From Neobacillus mesonae (GTDB lineage: Bacteria > Bacillota > Bacilli > Bacillales > Cytobacillaceae), in assembly GCF_001636315.1 (NCBI RefSeq), contig NZ_KV440949.1, positions 230,703 to 294,702 of the forward strand: a stretch of DNA of 64,000 nucleotides. The letters are read 5' to 3'. The position numbers were made by a program, and so were the translations under genes. The stretch's first letter is position 1; every line of letters starts with the position of its first letter. The notes under the pieces are model-generated. The model was given only the letters and a program-made list of their open reading frames with translations, did no database searches and was not told the origin of the DNA. This document shows positions 45,171-53,498 of the stretch, piece after piece.

Positions 45171-46358
45171 TTAAATAATTTTCGTTTCCTTTAAATGTGC
45201 TACGTCTTCTTCTGTATAACCTGCCTGTAATAGTATTTCAGTTGTGTGCTCCCCTGGAATTGGCGGGTGGCGCTCTATCCTCGTCTTTGTTCTTGATAGT
45301 TTCATAGGAGAGCCTACAAGATTAACTGTCCCTGCTTCCGGGTGCTCCACTTGAACGACCATATCCCTCGCCGTAACCTGCGGATGATCAAAAACCTGAT
45401 CCAATGTTGCGATAGGACCGCATGGAATATTATGCTGCAAAAACAATTCAGTCCACTCATTGACAGGTTTTAATTGGAGCTGCTTTTCAATTATTCTCGT
45501 AAGCTCCAGCTTATTTTGCACCCGCGCCTCATTGGTGTGAAACCTTTCATCTACAGCCAATTTACTCATTCCCAACACTTCACAAAGGGCGACAAATTGG
45601 CGATTATTCCCAACAGCAATAATTATCTCCCCATCTGCTGCACTAAACTTCGAATACGGAACAATGTTCGGATGGTCATTGCCAAGTCTTCTGGGAACTG
45701 TACCTGAAATGAGATAATTACTGGCTACATTGGCAAGTGAACTGACGGCCGTATCCATCAACGACATATCGATTTTTTGTCCCAGTCCTGATCTTTCCCG
45801 TTCCAACAGGGCTGCTTCAATCGATATTGCGGAATATAACCCTGTTAAAATATCAACCATGGCTACACCGATTTTCAGCGGGCCGCTTTCTTCACTTCCG
45901 GTAATGCTCATCAATCCGCTCATACCTTGAATGATATAATCATATCCGGGGAAATGCCTGTAAGGGCCCGTTTCTCCAAATCCGGTGATGGAACAATAAA
46001 CAAGCCGCGGGTTTTTGCTTTTCAATGATTCATAATCCAATAACCATTTTTCCATTGAGCCGGCTTTGAAGTTATGGATTAAAACATCCGCTTCTTTTGC
46101 CAACGTACGAATGATTTCCCTGCCTTCTTCGGATTTCAGATTGACGGTGATGCTTCGCTTATTGCGGTTTGCACATAAATAGTAGGCACTAACCCCGTTT
46201 TGAAAAGGCGGCCCCCAGCTTCTCGTCTCATCGCTGCCACCCGGGGCCTCGACCTTGATCACATCCGCACCAAGGTCAGCGAGAATCATCGTACAATGCG
46301 GACCCGCCAGTACTCTCGTTAAATCTAATACCTTAATACCTTCTAATGCTCCTGTCAT
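45171..46358 (-). CDS. CaiB/BaiF family (class III) CoA transferase
   Basis: A 395-aa class III CoA transferase, an interlocked homodimer that moves CoA between carboxylic acids. The catalytic Asp169 is present in VAMVDILTGLYSA, and the opening GIKVLDLTRVLAGPHCTMILADLGADVIKVE is the family hallmark. The acid is unknown; formate/oxalate, glutarate, mesaconate or carnitine derivatives are the options. First gene of an operon with the acyl-CoA dehydrogenase, and preceded by a structured leader with a terminator. GGAGGAGG ribosome site. Confidence 0.92.
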   Translation of the reverse strand: MTGALEGIKVLDLTRVLAGPHCTMILADLGADVIKVEAPGGSDETRSWGPPFQNGVSAYYLCANRNKRSITVNLKSEEGREIIRTLAKEADVLIHNFKAGSMEKWLLDYESLKSKNPRLVYCSITGFGETGPYRHFPGYDYIIQGMSGLMSITGSEESGPLKIGVAMVDILTGLYSAISIEAALLERERSGLGQKIDMSLMDTAVSSLANVASNYLISGTVPRRLGNDHPNIVPYSKFSAADGEIIIAVGNNRQFVALCEVLGMSKLAVDERFHTNEARVQNKLELTRIIEKQLQLKPVNEWTELFLQHNIPCGPIATLDQVFDHPQVTARDMVVQVEHPEAGTVNLVGSPMKLSRTKTRIERHPPIPGEHTTEILLQAGYTEEDVAHLKETKII

Positions 46359-46556
46359 ACTACCTCCTCCTATTTGGATTTTTAGCGAAAAACATAAAAA
46401 GCCAGCCCAAACACACAGTTAATGTGTATTGGACTGGCTACCCGTTCCATTTTTACCAGCCGGCTAAAGCTGGAAGTGGAAACTTATCAGTCAATAATAT
46501 TATTGATAACTTTAAAGCTTCATTTCCTTCCACTGGGAGGGGGATAGGATGAAGAT
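46359..46556 (-). ncRNA. candidate structured leader (attenuator) of the CoA-transferase operon
   Basis: About 200 nt between a predicted promoter and the CaiB gene. In transcript order: AGTGGAA pairs with TTCCACT (46534-46528 with 46481-46475), enclosing a TTATCA/TGATAA stem and the palindrome TCAATAATATTATTGA (46491-46506); then a CCAGC/GCTGG hairpin (46473-46456); then a terminator hairpin (46439-46400) with U-run. GGCUGG of the small hairpin can instead pair with CCAGUC in the 5' arm of the terminator. I match it to no known riboswitch class. The terminator could also merely end the OYE transcript. Confidence 0.45.
46385..46440 (-). terminator. terminator hairpin within the CaiB leader
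   Basis: AGCCAG-x-CCA-x-ACACA-type arms (46400-46416 with 46423-46439) form a long stem; on the minus strand TTTTTATGTTTTT follows, about 30 nt before the CaiB ribosome site. Confidence 0.75.
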
Positions 46557-46562
46557 ATATTT

Positions 46563-46591
46563 ATTTTATAGGAATTTTCTGAATTGTTCAA
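46563..46591 (-). promoter_or_regulatory. sigma-A-type promoter of the CaiB leader
   Basis: Minus-strand TTGAAC (46591-46586), 17-bp spacer, TAAAAT (46568-46563). Being upstream of the hairpins, it supports the attenuator reading. Confidence 0.5.
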
Positions 46592-46614
46592 GGCATTTTT
46601 ATTAAAATATTTCC

Positions 46615-48633
46615 TTATTTTGCTACAGAATCCCCTATGCTACTTTTTATTTTACTCTCTTGGCTTTTAATCCCCAGCTGTAATGACGTCATTAGCCCTT
46701 CGTATGTGGCCTCTTCTAAAGTTCTAGGCGACAAGCAGTCACCTATTTGCCATACTTGTGGGGCTAAGTTTTTAATTTGTTCGAAAAGTTCCCCATTAGG
46801 GACACGGCCAAGAGAAAGGACAATTGTATCCCAGTTTTCCACGTTCTCTTTTTCATAGGAAAATAAATTGCGGATCACGACGGTGTCTCCGTTAATCTCG
46901 CCCAAATCATAATGCGGCAGCAATCTCACCTTCAGCTGATAAAGCTTTTTCAAATATTCATTTCTTAAATATTGATGGACTTCCTCGCCGATGGAAAGTC
47001 TCGCTGAAATGAGAGTGACCTGATGACCTTTTTCAGCCAAATCAATCGCCGCTTCTATCCCCGGCCAATCGCCAGCAAAATCGAATACAATGACATTTTT
47101 ACCAATAACCATATTTTGTTTATTAAATAGTTCATCTACCGTTATTACTCTTGAATCATTAATCCCTGTAATATTTGGAATGTACGGCCTTGAACCGGTT
47201 GCACATACAATCGCATCAGGCGCGATAGTACGAATATCTTCCAGCTTAATCGCAGCACCAAGTTCCACTTTAACATGACTATTGGCTAATTTTCTCAAAT
47301 AATTATCAATCATCGATTCGGCCAATTCATGTCTCATTGGTGCACGTCTTAAGGTATGCAGTAATCCGCCGACTTTGTCCGCTTTATCGGCTAAAATAAC
47401 TTCGTGACCTAGTTCATCTAAGGTAACCGCCGCTTGCATTCCGGCAGGGCCCGCTCCGATAACTAGGACTTTCTTTTTCTCTTTTAACTGATTCTTTAGT
47501 GCTATAACTTGATTTTCTTTACCTGCTGACGGATTTTGTACACAGCCAATAGTTAATCCTTTATGATAATGGCCAATGCATGCCTGCAAACAGCCGATAC
47601 ACGCATCAATGGACTGCATATTTCCCGACTTTGCTTTATTTGGCATTTCCGGATCAACTATCAATGACCGGGTCATGCCAACTACATCTGCTTTACCTGC
47701 CGCCACAATTTGTTCCGCTTCCACCGGGTCGACAATCCGCGAGCCAACAAATACAGGAACCGCTCCTGCCATCCTAATTTTAAACGATTGCGGTGTCAAA
47801 TAACCGTGCTTGATTGGAGAAGGAGGTACAATATGCGTTGAACCGGCATACGTACTCGAATCTCCCGCAGTGACATCAATAAAATCTATTCTTACACGAT
47901 CGACTAAATATTCGACGATTTTAACCGCATCTTTTACAGTGGTTCCATCCATCGTCATTTCATCAGCGCTCATACGGATACCCACGGTGAAGTCCTCGCC
48001 GACTTCCTCCCATACCCGTTCAATCACTTCTACGATAAAGCGCATCCGATTTTCAAATGAGCCTCCATATTCATCTGTACGAAGATTCGTATGTTCCGCC
48101 CAAAATTGAGCTGGTAAATAACCATGGGAGCAACAGATTTCGACCCCATCTAATCCCCCTTTCTTCGCTAATTTTGCGGAAAAGGCAAACCCTTCAATCA
48201 CTTCTTTAATTTCTTCTATGCTCATCGGCTTAGGCATCGTGCTAAAGCGAAGGCTTGGTACCGCAGAAGGAGCCCAGGCCGCGTTTCGATAATCGCTTGA
48301 TACGACTTCCCTTCCGCCATGAAATAATTGTGAAAAAACTTTTGTTCCGTACTCATGGACCTCATTTGCTAGTTCTAAATATGCGGGTACTACTTTTTCG
48401 TCAAATCCAGCTATCGTATTGGTTGTAAGCATTCCTGATGGGTGCACTGCAGCCGCCTCTAGGATAATCAAACCAGCACCTCCCCTTGCCCGTACGGCAT
48501 GATAGGCTGTCATATCCTCTGTAGGAATTCCATCGATCACGTGATTAGTTTGGTGTGCTGTACTTAGAATTCGATTTTTCAATTCGGTGTTTCCAATTTC
48601 AACTGGACTAAATAAATGTTTAAATTGTGCCAA
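46615..48633 (-). CDS. OYE/FadH-type FMN, FAD, iron-sulfur oxidoreductase
   Basis: A 672-aa protein with an N-terminal FMN-binding TIM barrel of the old-yellow-enzyme family (about 1-335), a 4Fe-4S site with Cys345, Cys348, Cys352 and Cys364 (CIGCLQAC ... GC), and a C-terminal FAD/NAD(P)-binding part (GAGPAGMQAA near 394-403). Layout matches 2,4-dienoyl-CoA reductase, trimethylamine dehydrogenase and N-methylproline demethylase relatives; the STAHQTNHV start of the barrel resembles the N-demethylase group (weak). TTG start, GGGAGGG upstream. A perfect sigma-54 promoter lies about 40 bp upstream. Confidence 0.88.
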   Translation of the reverse strand: MAQFKHLFSPVEIGNTELKNRILSTAHQTNHVIDGIPTEDMTAYHAVRARGGAGLIILEAAAVHPSGMLTTNTIAGFDEKVVPAYLELANEVHEYGTKVFSQLFHGGREVVSSDYRNAAWAPSAVPSLRFSTMPKPMSIEEIKEVIEGFAFSAKLAKKGGLDGVEICCSHGYLPAQFWAEHTNLRTDEYGGSFENRMRFIVEVIERVWEEVGEDFTVGIRMSADEMTMDGTTVKDAVKIVEYLVDRVRIDFIDVTAGDSSTYAGSTHIVPPSPIKHGYLTPQSFKIRMAGAVPVFVGSRIVDPVEAEQIVAAGKADVVGMTRSLIVDPEMPNKAKSGNMQSIDACIGCLQACIGHYHKGLTIGCVQNPSAGKENQVIALKNQLKEKKKVLVIGAGPAGMQAAVTLDELGHEVILADKADKVGGLLHTLRRAPMRHELAESMIDNYLRKLANSHVKVELGAAIKLEDIRTIAPDAIVCATGSRPYIPNITGINDSRVITVDELFNKQNMVIGKNVIVFDFAGDWPGIEAAIDLAEKGHQVTLISARLSIGEEVHQYLRNEYLKKLYQLKVRLLPHYDLGEINGDTVVIRNLFSYEKENVENWDTIVLSLGRVPNGELFEQIKNLAPQVWQIGDCLSPRTLEEATYEGLMTSLQLGIKSQESKIKSSIGDSVAK

Positions 48634-48672
48634 TTCTGTTCCCTCCCTGTGAAAGTCTTTTTTATAATAACT

Positions 48673-48688
48673 TGCAAAAATCGTGCCA
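48673..48688 (-). promoter_or_regulatory. sigma-54 (-24/-12) promoter of the OYE-type gene
   Basis: Minus strand TGGCACGATTTTTGCA fits the consensus (TGGCAC-N5-TTGCA); GG and GC are separated by exactly 10 nt. It points at the TTG start at 48633. Confidence 0.85.
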
Positions 48689-48773
48689 ATTCTTTCCCAG
48701 CCATAGCCTTAAAAGTTTTTTCAAAAAATTATAACGATTCACAAAAAAGTGGTTTATAATGACAGGTATAATC

Positions 48774-48809
48774 GAACCTTTTATGCAACACTAGATGCAA
48801 AATAGGTTC
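48774..48809. promoter_or_regulatory. 36-bp dyad, candidate upstream activating site
   Basis: GAACCTTTTATGCA and TGCAAAATAGGTTC are inverted repeats (12 of 14 positions pair) around 8 bp. It lies about 90-130 bp upstream of the sigma-54 promoter and just ahead of the activator gene, as expected for an enhancer-like binding site. Confidence 0.6.
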
Positions 48810-48918
48810 ACCTCAATGAAACACTATCAACTAAAAGGTTTCGGGGTAATCTATGAAACAAACATCTAATATTTCGATGCAAAATGTGTTCAAATTTCTA
48901 AACAAGGGAGTGGAAGTT

Positions 48919-50328
48919 ATGCCGGAGCACGAACGATACATAGAAAAAATAAATTTACTTCAACAGCAATTAGAGAGTGCTCAAGAAAAAATAAAAGAAC
49001 TTACCCATGTGCTGAATTCCACTTATGATGAAATTTTTGTTACCGCCGCAAATGGACAAGTATTATTCGTCAGCGAGTCCTGCGAACATTTTACCGGTCT
49101 GCCGCCAGAGGCATTTATTAATAAAAACATTTATGAACTGGTAGAAAAAGAGATCATTAAGGAGTCAGTCACGATTAAAGCAATGGAAACACAAAAAATC
49201 CAATCATTGGAGCAGCAATATCCAAACGGTAAAACCGTGCTGGCCACAGCCAAACCCGTATTCGATGAAGATGGAAAATTATTTCGCGTAGTTTGTAATT
49301 CACGGGATATTTCAGAGCTTGTTGAAATGAAACGGCAATTGTCAGAAATCCATTCGAACCAGCAAGAATCGCTGGTCATGATTGAATCCGCCGGAAAGCA
49401 AAGGTTTATTACCCAGTCGAAAAACATGATTTCAACACTAAAAACTGCCCAAAAGGTTGCACCTTTAGACTCTTCAATTTTTATCCATGGGGAATCAGGG
49501 GTAGGAAAAGGAGTGCTTGCCAGGATTATCCACGAACATAGCCCAAGGAAAACAAAACCATTTGTCCAAGTAAACTGCGGGTCAATCCCAGATGCATTAT
49601 TGGAATCCGAATTATTCGGCTATGAGGCTGGAGCATTTACCGGAGCTAATCGACGTGGAAAACCAGGTCTGGTGGAAACCGCGGATGGCGGCACATTGTT
49701 TTTAGATGAAATCGGCGAAATGCCGTTGGAGCTCCAAGTAAAAATTTTACATTTAGTACAAAAGAAATCATTCAAAAAAGTTGGCAGCATCCGGGAAAAA
49801 CAGGTTGATATCCGAATCATTTCCGCAACCAACAAAGACCTGCTGCAAATGATTGAAAATAAAACTTTTCGTCAGGATTTATATTACCGCTTACATGTTG
49901 TTCCGCTGAAAATCCCGCCATTAAGGGAACGCAAGCAGGATATTCTCGCGCTAACCGATTATTTTCTTGAAAAATTCAACACAAAATATGGACAGCAAAT
50001 CAAGTTAGTCGAAAATGCGAAGTTGTTAATTCAGCTGCAGGAATGGCGGGGAAATATAAGAGAACTTGAGAACTTCATGGAACAACTGGTGGTAACCGCC
50101 CAAAAATCAACAATTAATATGGAAGATCTACCATTCACAATGGACCATCGATTCTATCCTGAAAAATCACTTCAGATTATGCCGTTAAAAAAAGCGGTGG
50201 AAGAGACTGAAATACAAATCCTTTCCAACGCATTATCAAAATATAAGACAACGAGAAAAATCGCCAAAGCCCTTGGGGTCAATCAAACAACGATCATGAG
50301 GAAACTTCATAAGTATAATTTAACTTAG
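48919..50328 (+). CDS. sigma-54-dependent transcriptional activator with PAS domain
   Basis: A 469-aa enhancer-binding protein. A short coiled coil is followed by a PAS sensor domain (about 28-135), the AAA+ domain with Walker A GESGVGKG (about 191-198), GAFTGA loop that contacts sigma-54 (about 238-243) and Walker B-like LFLDEIGEMP, and a C-terminal Fis-type helix-turn-helix (RKIAKALGVNQTTIMRKLHKY). I choose ATG 48919 because GGGAG lies 8 bp upstream; the frame is open from ATG 48853. Flanked by two -24/-12 promoters, which are its likely targets. Confidence 0.92.
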   Translation: MPEHERYIEKINLLQQQLESAQEKIKELTHVLNSTYDEIFVTAANGQVLFVSESCEHFTGLPPEAFINKNIYELVEKEIIKESVTIKAMETQKIQSLEQQYPNGKTVLATAKPVFDEDGKLFRVVCNSRDISELVEMKRQLSEIHSNQQESLVMIESAGKQRFITQSKNMISTLKTAQKVAPLDSSIFIHGESGVGKGVLARIIHEHSPRKTKPFVQVNCGSIPDALLESELFGYEAGAFTGANRRGKPGLVETADGGTLFLDEIGEMPLELQVKILHLVQKKSFKKVGSIREKQVDIRIISATNKDLLQMIENKTFRQDLYYRLHVVPLKIPPLRERKQDILALTDYFLEKFNTKYGQQIKLVENAKLLIQLQEWRGNIRELENFMEQLVVTAQKSTINMEDLPFTMDHRFYPEKSLQIMPLKKAVEETEIQILSNALSKYKTTRKIAKALGVNQTTIMRKLHKYNLT

Positions 50329-50368
50329 ATATTTAATTGTTTGAAATATTTAACTGAATTTTTGGAAT

Positions 50369-50384
50369 TGGCATGAAATTTGCA
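50369..50384 (+). promoter_or_regulatory. sigma-54 (-24/-12) promoter of the symporter unit
   Basis: TGGCATGAAATTTGCA: TGGCA-N6-TTGCA with 10 nt between GG and GC, 40 bp upstream of the 47-aa ORF. The fourth C of the -24 element is followed by AT instead of AC, otherwise consensus. Confidence 0.8.
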
Positions 50385-50424
50385 TAATAGTATATGAAAC
50401 CAATTATGCAAAGGAGCGAAGTGA

Positions 50425-50568
50425 ATGGGAGAATTTGTTTTTTCATTAGGCTATGGCGGGTCCCTTATAGTTCTAGGACTGATTACACATTTATTTATTC
50501 GTAAAATGCAACGTGATGTACTGGTAAACAAAACGGGCAATTCGGATAAAAAGGCGGGAGTATCATGA
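50425..50568 (+). CDS. 47-aa small membrane partner of the symporter
   Basis: Short frame MGEFVFSLGYGGSLIVLGLI continuing to KKAGVS. One hydrophobic helix (about 9-26) and a basic tail (FIRKMQR). The ribosome site AAGGAGCGAAGTG precedes the ATG; its TGA overlaps the ATG of the symporter (ATGA), so the two are translationally coupled. Two-gene units of a small membrane protein and an SSS transporter are known in other bacteria. No family is claimed. Confidence 0.75.
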   Translation: MGEFVFSLGYGGSLIVLGLITHLFIRKMQRDVLVNKTGNSDKKAGVS

Positions 50569-52169
50569 TTTATACAATCGGTATAATTGTCTCCTTTCTT
50601 TTATATATCCTTATTGGTGTAGTACTGTCAAAGCGGGTAAAAAGCTCCGAAGAATACTATGTTTCTGGTAGAAAAGGTTCTACCCTCATGGTGACAGGGA
50701 CATTGGTTGCTTCATTCTTAAGTACCGTATCCTTTATGGGCGAAGCTGGATTTTCCTATGAAGGATACCCGATTCTTCTATTAATACTAGTTATTTTTAA
50801 TGTGACAGGCTATGTGATCGGAGTTTTCTGCTTTGGCCGTTACTTAAGAAGAAGCCAATCGTTAACCGTTCCTGAATATTTCGGGAACCGCTTTCAATCG
50901 AATAAGGTGAGAATGGCCACAGCCATTACAACAATTCTTGGAATTTCTGCCTACTTAGTGGCGGTTACTCAAGGCGGGGCAGTCCTGCTGTCTGAAATTT
51001 CGGGTACCTCCTATCCAGTGGCATTATTAATTATGTGGATTGCCTATTCATCTTTCACCGTGCTTTCTGGGGCAAAAGGAGTCATGGTAAATGATACGAT
51101 CATGTTTTTCTTATTTTCCATTGCCACTTATATTTCTTTTCCATATATAATCGGAAAAGCAGGTGGATTTCCTGATGCTATTATCAAAGCAGCAACAAAT
51201 CCTGAACGTCCTGATTTATTGAGCTGGCATGGCATTACCGGCCCTGACGCCTACATGGGCGCACCATGGGAAGCATTACTTTGGGCCATTATTCTAGGTT
51301 TAGTGTGGTCTGCCGTCATCGCCATCAGCCCGTGGCAAAGCAGCCGATATCTAATGGCCAAGAATGAACATGTCGCCATCCGTTCAGGGGTCTGGGCTAC
51401 GATTTCCATCATCACGATTTACTTATTCCTTCATATCAGCATTTCTACCATCACAACAGTTAATCCAAATATCAAACCAACAGAAAAGGTATTTATTTGG
51501 GCAGCGATGAATATGGTACCTAAGTGGCTTGGAGTCATTATAGTCAGCGGAATCATGGCAGCCGCCTTATCATCCTGTGCTAGCTTTCTGCAGTTAATCG
51601 GCAGCAGTATCACCCGTGATATTATAGAACAATCACGTAACAAAACCTATACAGATAAACAATTGCTTCGAACAAGCCGACTTTCCATGATTGTCGTCAG
51701 TATCATTATCCTGCTGATTGGACTGTGGCAGCCGCCTTCTATCATGTGGATAGGCTACTTCGCCGCAACCTTGTTTGCCGCCTCTTGGGGGCCGGTGGCT
51801 TTTGCCAGCATTTATTCCAAAAAGATTACAAAAACCGGGGCATTATCGAGTATTATCGTTGGTTTTTTGGGAGTTATCTTCGGAGAATCTTTGGAAAAAT
51901 TAGGCGTAACATTACCTGTCTATTTGAATCCCGTTATAATTGGTGTCGTCCTAAGCTCTCTCGCCCTTTATATCGGTTCTAAATTTGGCGAAATTACTGA
52001 TCAAGAAAAAGAGTTTCAGAACAACATCCTTAAGCGTCCAATTGAAGCTGATGAAAATGAAAATATGAAGGTTACAAAAAGATATCCAATTTATTTGGTC
52101 GCGAGCGGCATTGTGATTATCATCGTTACCTTTATTTTCTACTACTGGCCATTACAGCTGGCGATGTAA
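50565..52169 (+). CDS. sodium:solute symporter (SSS family)
   Basis: A 534-aa membrane protein with about 13 helices of the LeuT-like SSS fold, which imports organic solutes with sodium. Hallmarks are SSEEYYVSGRKGSTLMVTGTLVASFLST (about 26-53), where the unwound first helix lies, and the ARSx-like region near 325-340 (GIMAAALSSCASFLQLIGSSITRD), close to the sodium site. The solute is not decidable. Under control of the sigma-54 promoter at 50369; ends at a strong bidirectional terminator. Confidence 0.9.
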   Translation: MIYTIGIIVSFLLYILIGVVLSKRVKSSEEYYVSGRKGSTLMVTGTLVASFLSTVSFMGEAGFSYEGYPILLLILVIFNVTGYVIGVFCFGRYLRRSQSLTVPEYFGNRFQSNKVRMATAITTILGISAYLVAVTQGGAVLLSEISGTSYPVALLIMWIAYSSFTVLSGAKGVMVNDTIMFFLFSIATYISFPYIIGKAGGFPDAIIKAATNPERPDLLSWHGITGPDAYMGAPWEALLWAIILGLVWSAVIAISPWQSSRYLMAKNEHVAIRSGVWATISIITIYLFLHISISTITTVNPNIKPTEKVFIWAAMNMVPKWLGVIIVSGIMAAALSSCASFLQLIGSSITRDIIEQSRNKTYTDKQLLRTSRLSMIVVSIIILLIGLWQPPSIMWIGYFAATLFAASWGPVAFASIYSKKITKTGALSSIIVGFLGVIFGESLEKLGVTLPVYLNPVIIGVVLSSLALYIGSKFGEITDQEKEFQNNILKRPIEADENENMKVTKRYPIYLVASGIVIIIVTFIFYYWPLQLAM

Positions 52170-52212
52170 AAATAAGAAACTAGCACCTTGTGATGGTGCT
52201 AGTTTCTTATTT
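52170..52212. terminator. bidirectional terminator between the symporter and pxpA
   Basis: 18-bp perfect arms AAATAAGAAACTAGCACC and GGTGCTAGTTTCTTATTT around TTGTGAT; convergent gene ends on both sides. Confidence 0.92.
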
Positions 52213-52980
52213 TTATTCCGTTATAATATTCCTCACTGGTTCTATTTTTATATCAGCTTCTTCTAACCGATACCGGATTTGCTTGATTAACTCCGGTGCT
52301 CCCTTTGTATCCCCGTGGATGCAGACAGTATGAACATCCACACCCGCTTCTTCGCCATCAGGTGTGATCACCTTTTTATCCTTTACCATGTTCACCACAC
52401 GATCAGCCATTTCTTCATAGCTTTGAATGGACGGACCTGTGCGGGTTAAAATAATCGATCCGTCCTTTGTATGTTCACGATCCGCATACAGTTCCTTCGC
52501 AATTGGCAGTCCCATTTTCTCTCCTTCATGGGCCACTGCCGAATTGTTTAAGGCAAATACAATCATATTATCGGAAAACGAAGCGATTCCTTCTAAAATA
52601 GCCCTGGCAAGCTTTTCGTCGCTCATTGCCATCATAAAGAGAGCACCATGGGGCTTACAATGCTGTAATTCAAGACCATAATTTTGTGCAAAACCATTGA
52701 GTGCTCCCATTTGGTAGATAACATAATCTTTTACCTCAGCTGGGGTACAATTTAAATGTCGTCTGCCAAATCCAATTAAATCAGGAAACCCTGGGTGAGC
52801 GCCAATCGCTACATCATATTCCTTCGCCAGCAGTACTGTCTGCCTCATGACATGAGGATCACCGGCATGAAATCCGCAGGCAATATTGGCCGAAGAAATA
52901 TACTTCATCATTTCCTCATCATTCCCCATCTGATAGAGCCCGAAGCTTTCTCCCATATCACAATTTAAATCGACCTTCAT
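52213..52980 (-). CDS. pxpA: 5-oxoprolinase subunit A (LamB/YcsF family)
   Basis: A 255-aa member of the LamB/YcsF family, subunit A of the bacterial 5-oxoprolinase PxpABC, which hydrolyses 5-oxoproline to glutamate with ATP. Hallmarks are VDLNCDMGESFG (2-13), ANIACGFHAGDP (33-44), HPGFPDLIGFGRR and VCIHGDTKGA. Last gene of the minus-strand operon pxpB-pxpC-biotin carrier-pxpA. ATG with AAAGGATGG upstream. Confidence 0.94.
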   Translation of the reverse strand: MKVDLNCDMGESFGLYQMGNDEEMMKYISSANIACGFHAGDPHVMRQTVLLAKEYDVAIGAHPGFPDLIGFGRRHLNCTPAEVKDYVIYQMGALNGFAQNYGLELQHCKPHGALFMMAMSDEKLARAILEGIASFSDNMIVFALNNSAVAHEGEKMGLPIAKELYADREHTKDGSIILTRTGPSIQSYEEMADRVVNMVKDKKVITPDGEEAGVDVHTVCIHGDTKGAPELIKQIRYRLEEADIKIEPVRNIITE

Positions 52981-52997
52981 TGTTCACCATCCTTTCC

Positions 52998-53234
52998 CTA
53001 TCTCAATGACACGATTTCCTGCCCTGCATCGACTATTTCTTCATTATTAGCAGTAAATTTTTCAACGATCCCTGCTTCTTCAGCTTTTAGCTCGTAAAAT
53101 GTTTTCATTATTTCGATGAGCCCGACGACATCGCCAGGGTTCACTTGCTCGCCTTCTTGGACAAATTCCGGCTGATCCGGTGCCGGCCTCCGATAAAATA
53201 CTCCTGGCAGCGGCGCAATGATTGCTTTAGACAT
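52998..53234 (-). CDS. small biotinyl/lipoyl carrier protein (AccB-like)
   Basis: A 78-aa biotinyl-domain protein. The biotin-type attachment motif is EIMKTFYELKA with Lys44 as the expected acceptor (as in EAMK/EVMK motifs). Such proteins accompany YcsF/KipI/KipA-type genes, usually together with a biotin carboxylase. No AccC is in the window, so its partner must lie elsewhere or it has another role. I set the start at ATG 53234, with GGAGGGG upstream; the longer frame from 53288 is not supported. Confidence 0.8.
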   Translation of the reverse strand: MSKAIIAPLPGVFYRRPAPDQPEFVQEGEQVNPGDVVGLIEIMKTFYELKAEEAGIVEKFTANNEEIVDAGQEIVSLR

Positions 53235-53279
53235 AGCGTTCCCCTCCAAATCTACGTTTTCTTTTGACCCCGTTCTATT

Positions 53280-53485
53280 TATCTGCAATTTTTAAAATAT
53301 ATCTGCAAATTTATATGCTTTATCTGCAGTTTTTCTAATTTATCTGTAATTCCGCTTAATATCTGGGGATTTTTTAATATTTATCAGCGAGTCCACCCAT
53401 TATATCTGCGGCTTTGCACCATATATCTGCGAGTTGAACCAATATATCTGCGACTTCCTGCGATATATCTGCGAATCTATTGTTC
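53280..53485. repeat. array C: 21-bp iteron-like repeats in the pxp operon
   Basis: Ten copies of a TATCTGC element start at 53280, 53300, 53321, 53341, 53360, 53382, 53403, 53424, 53445 and 53466. The last five are exactly 21 bp apart and well kept (TATCTGCGA, then two variable positions, TT-like, ending ATA); the first five drift to 19-22 bp and lose the G residues. 21 bp is two helical turns, so all copies face the same side of DNA. It lies between pxpC and the carrier gene. Confidence 0.85.
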
Positions 53486-53498
53486 AACCATTTATCAA

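Noticed and set aside
46359..46556. T-box or other known riboswitch
   Set aside because: No T-box sequence (GGGTGGNACC-type antiterminator motif) and no TPP, SAM, lysine, glycine, purine or guanidine riboswitch core was recognised; kept only as an unclassified leader.
53235..53288. N-terminal extension of the biotin-carrier protein
   Set aside because: It encodes non-family residues and spans the GGAGGGG ribosome site and the start of repeat array C.
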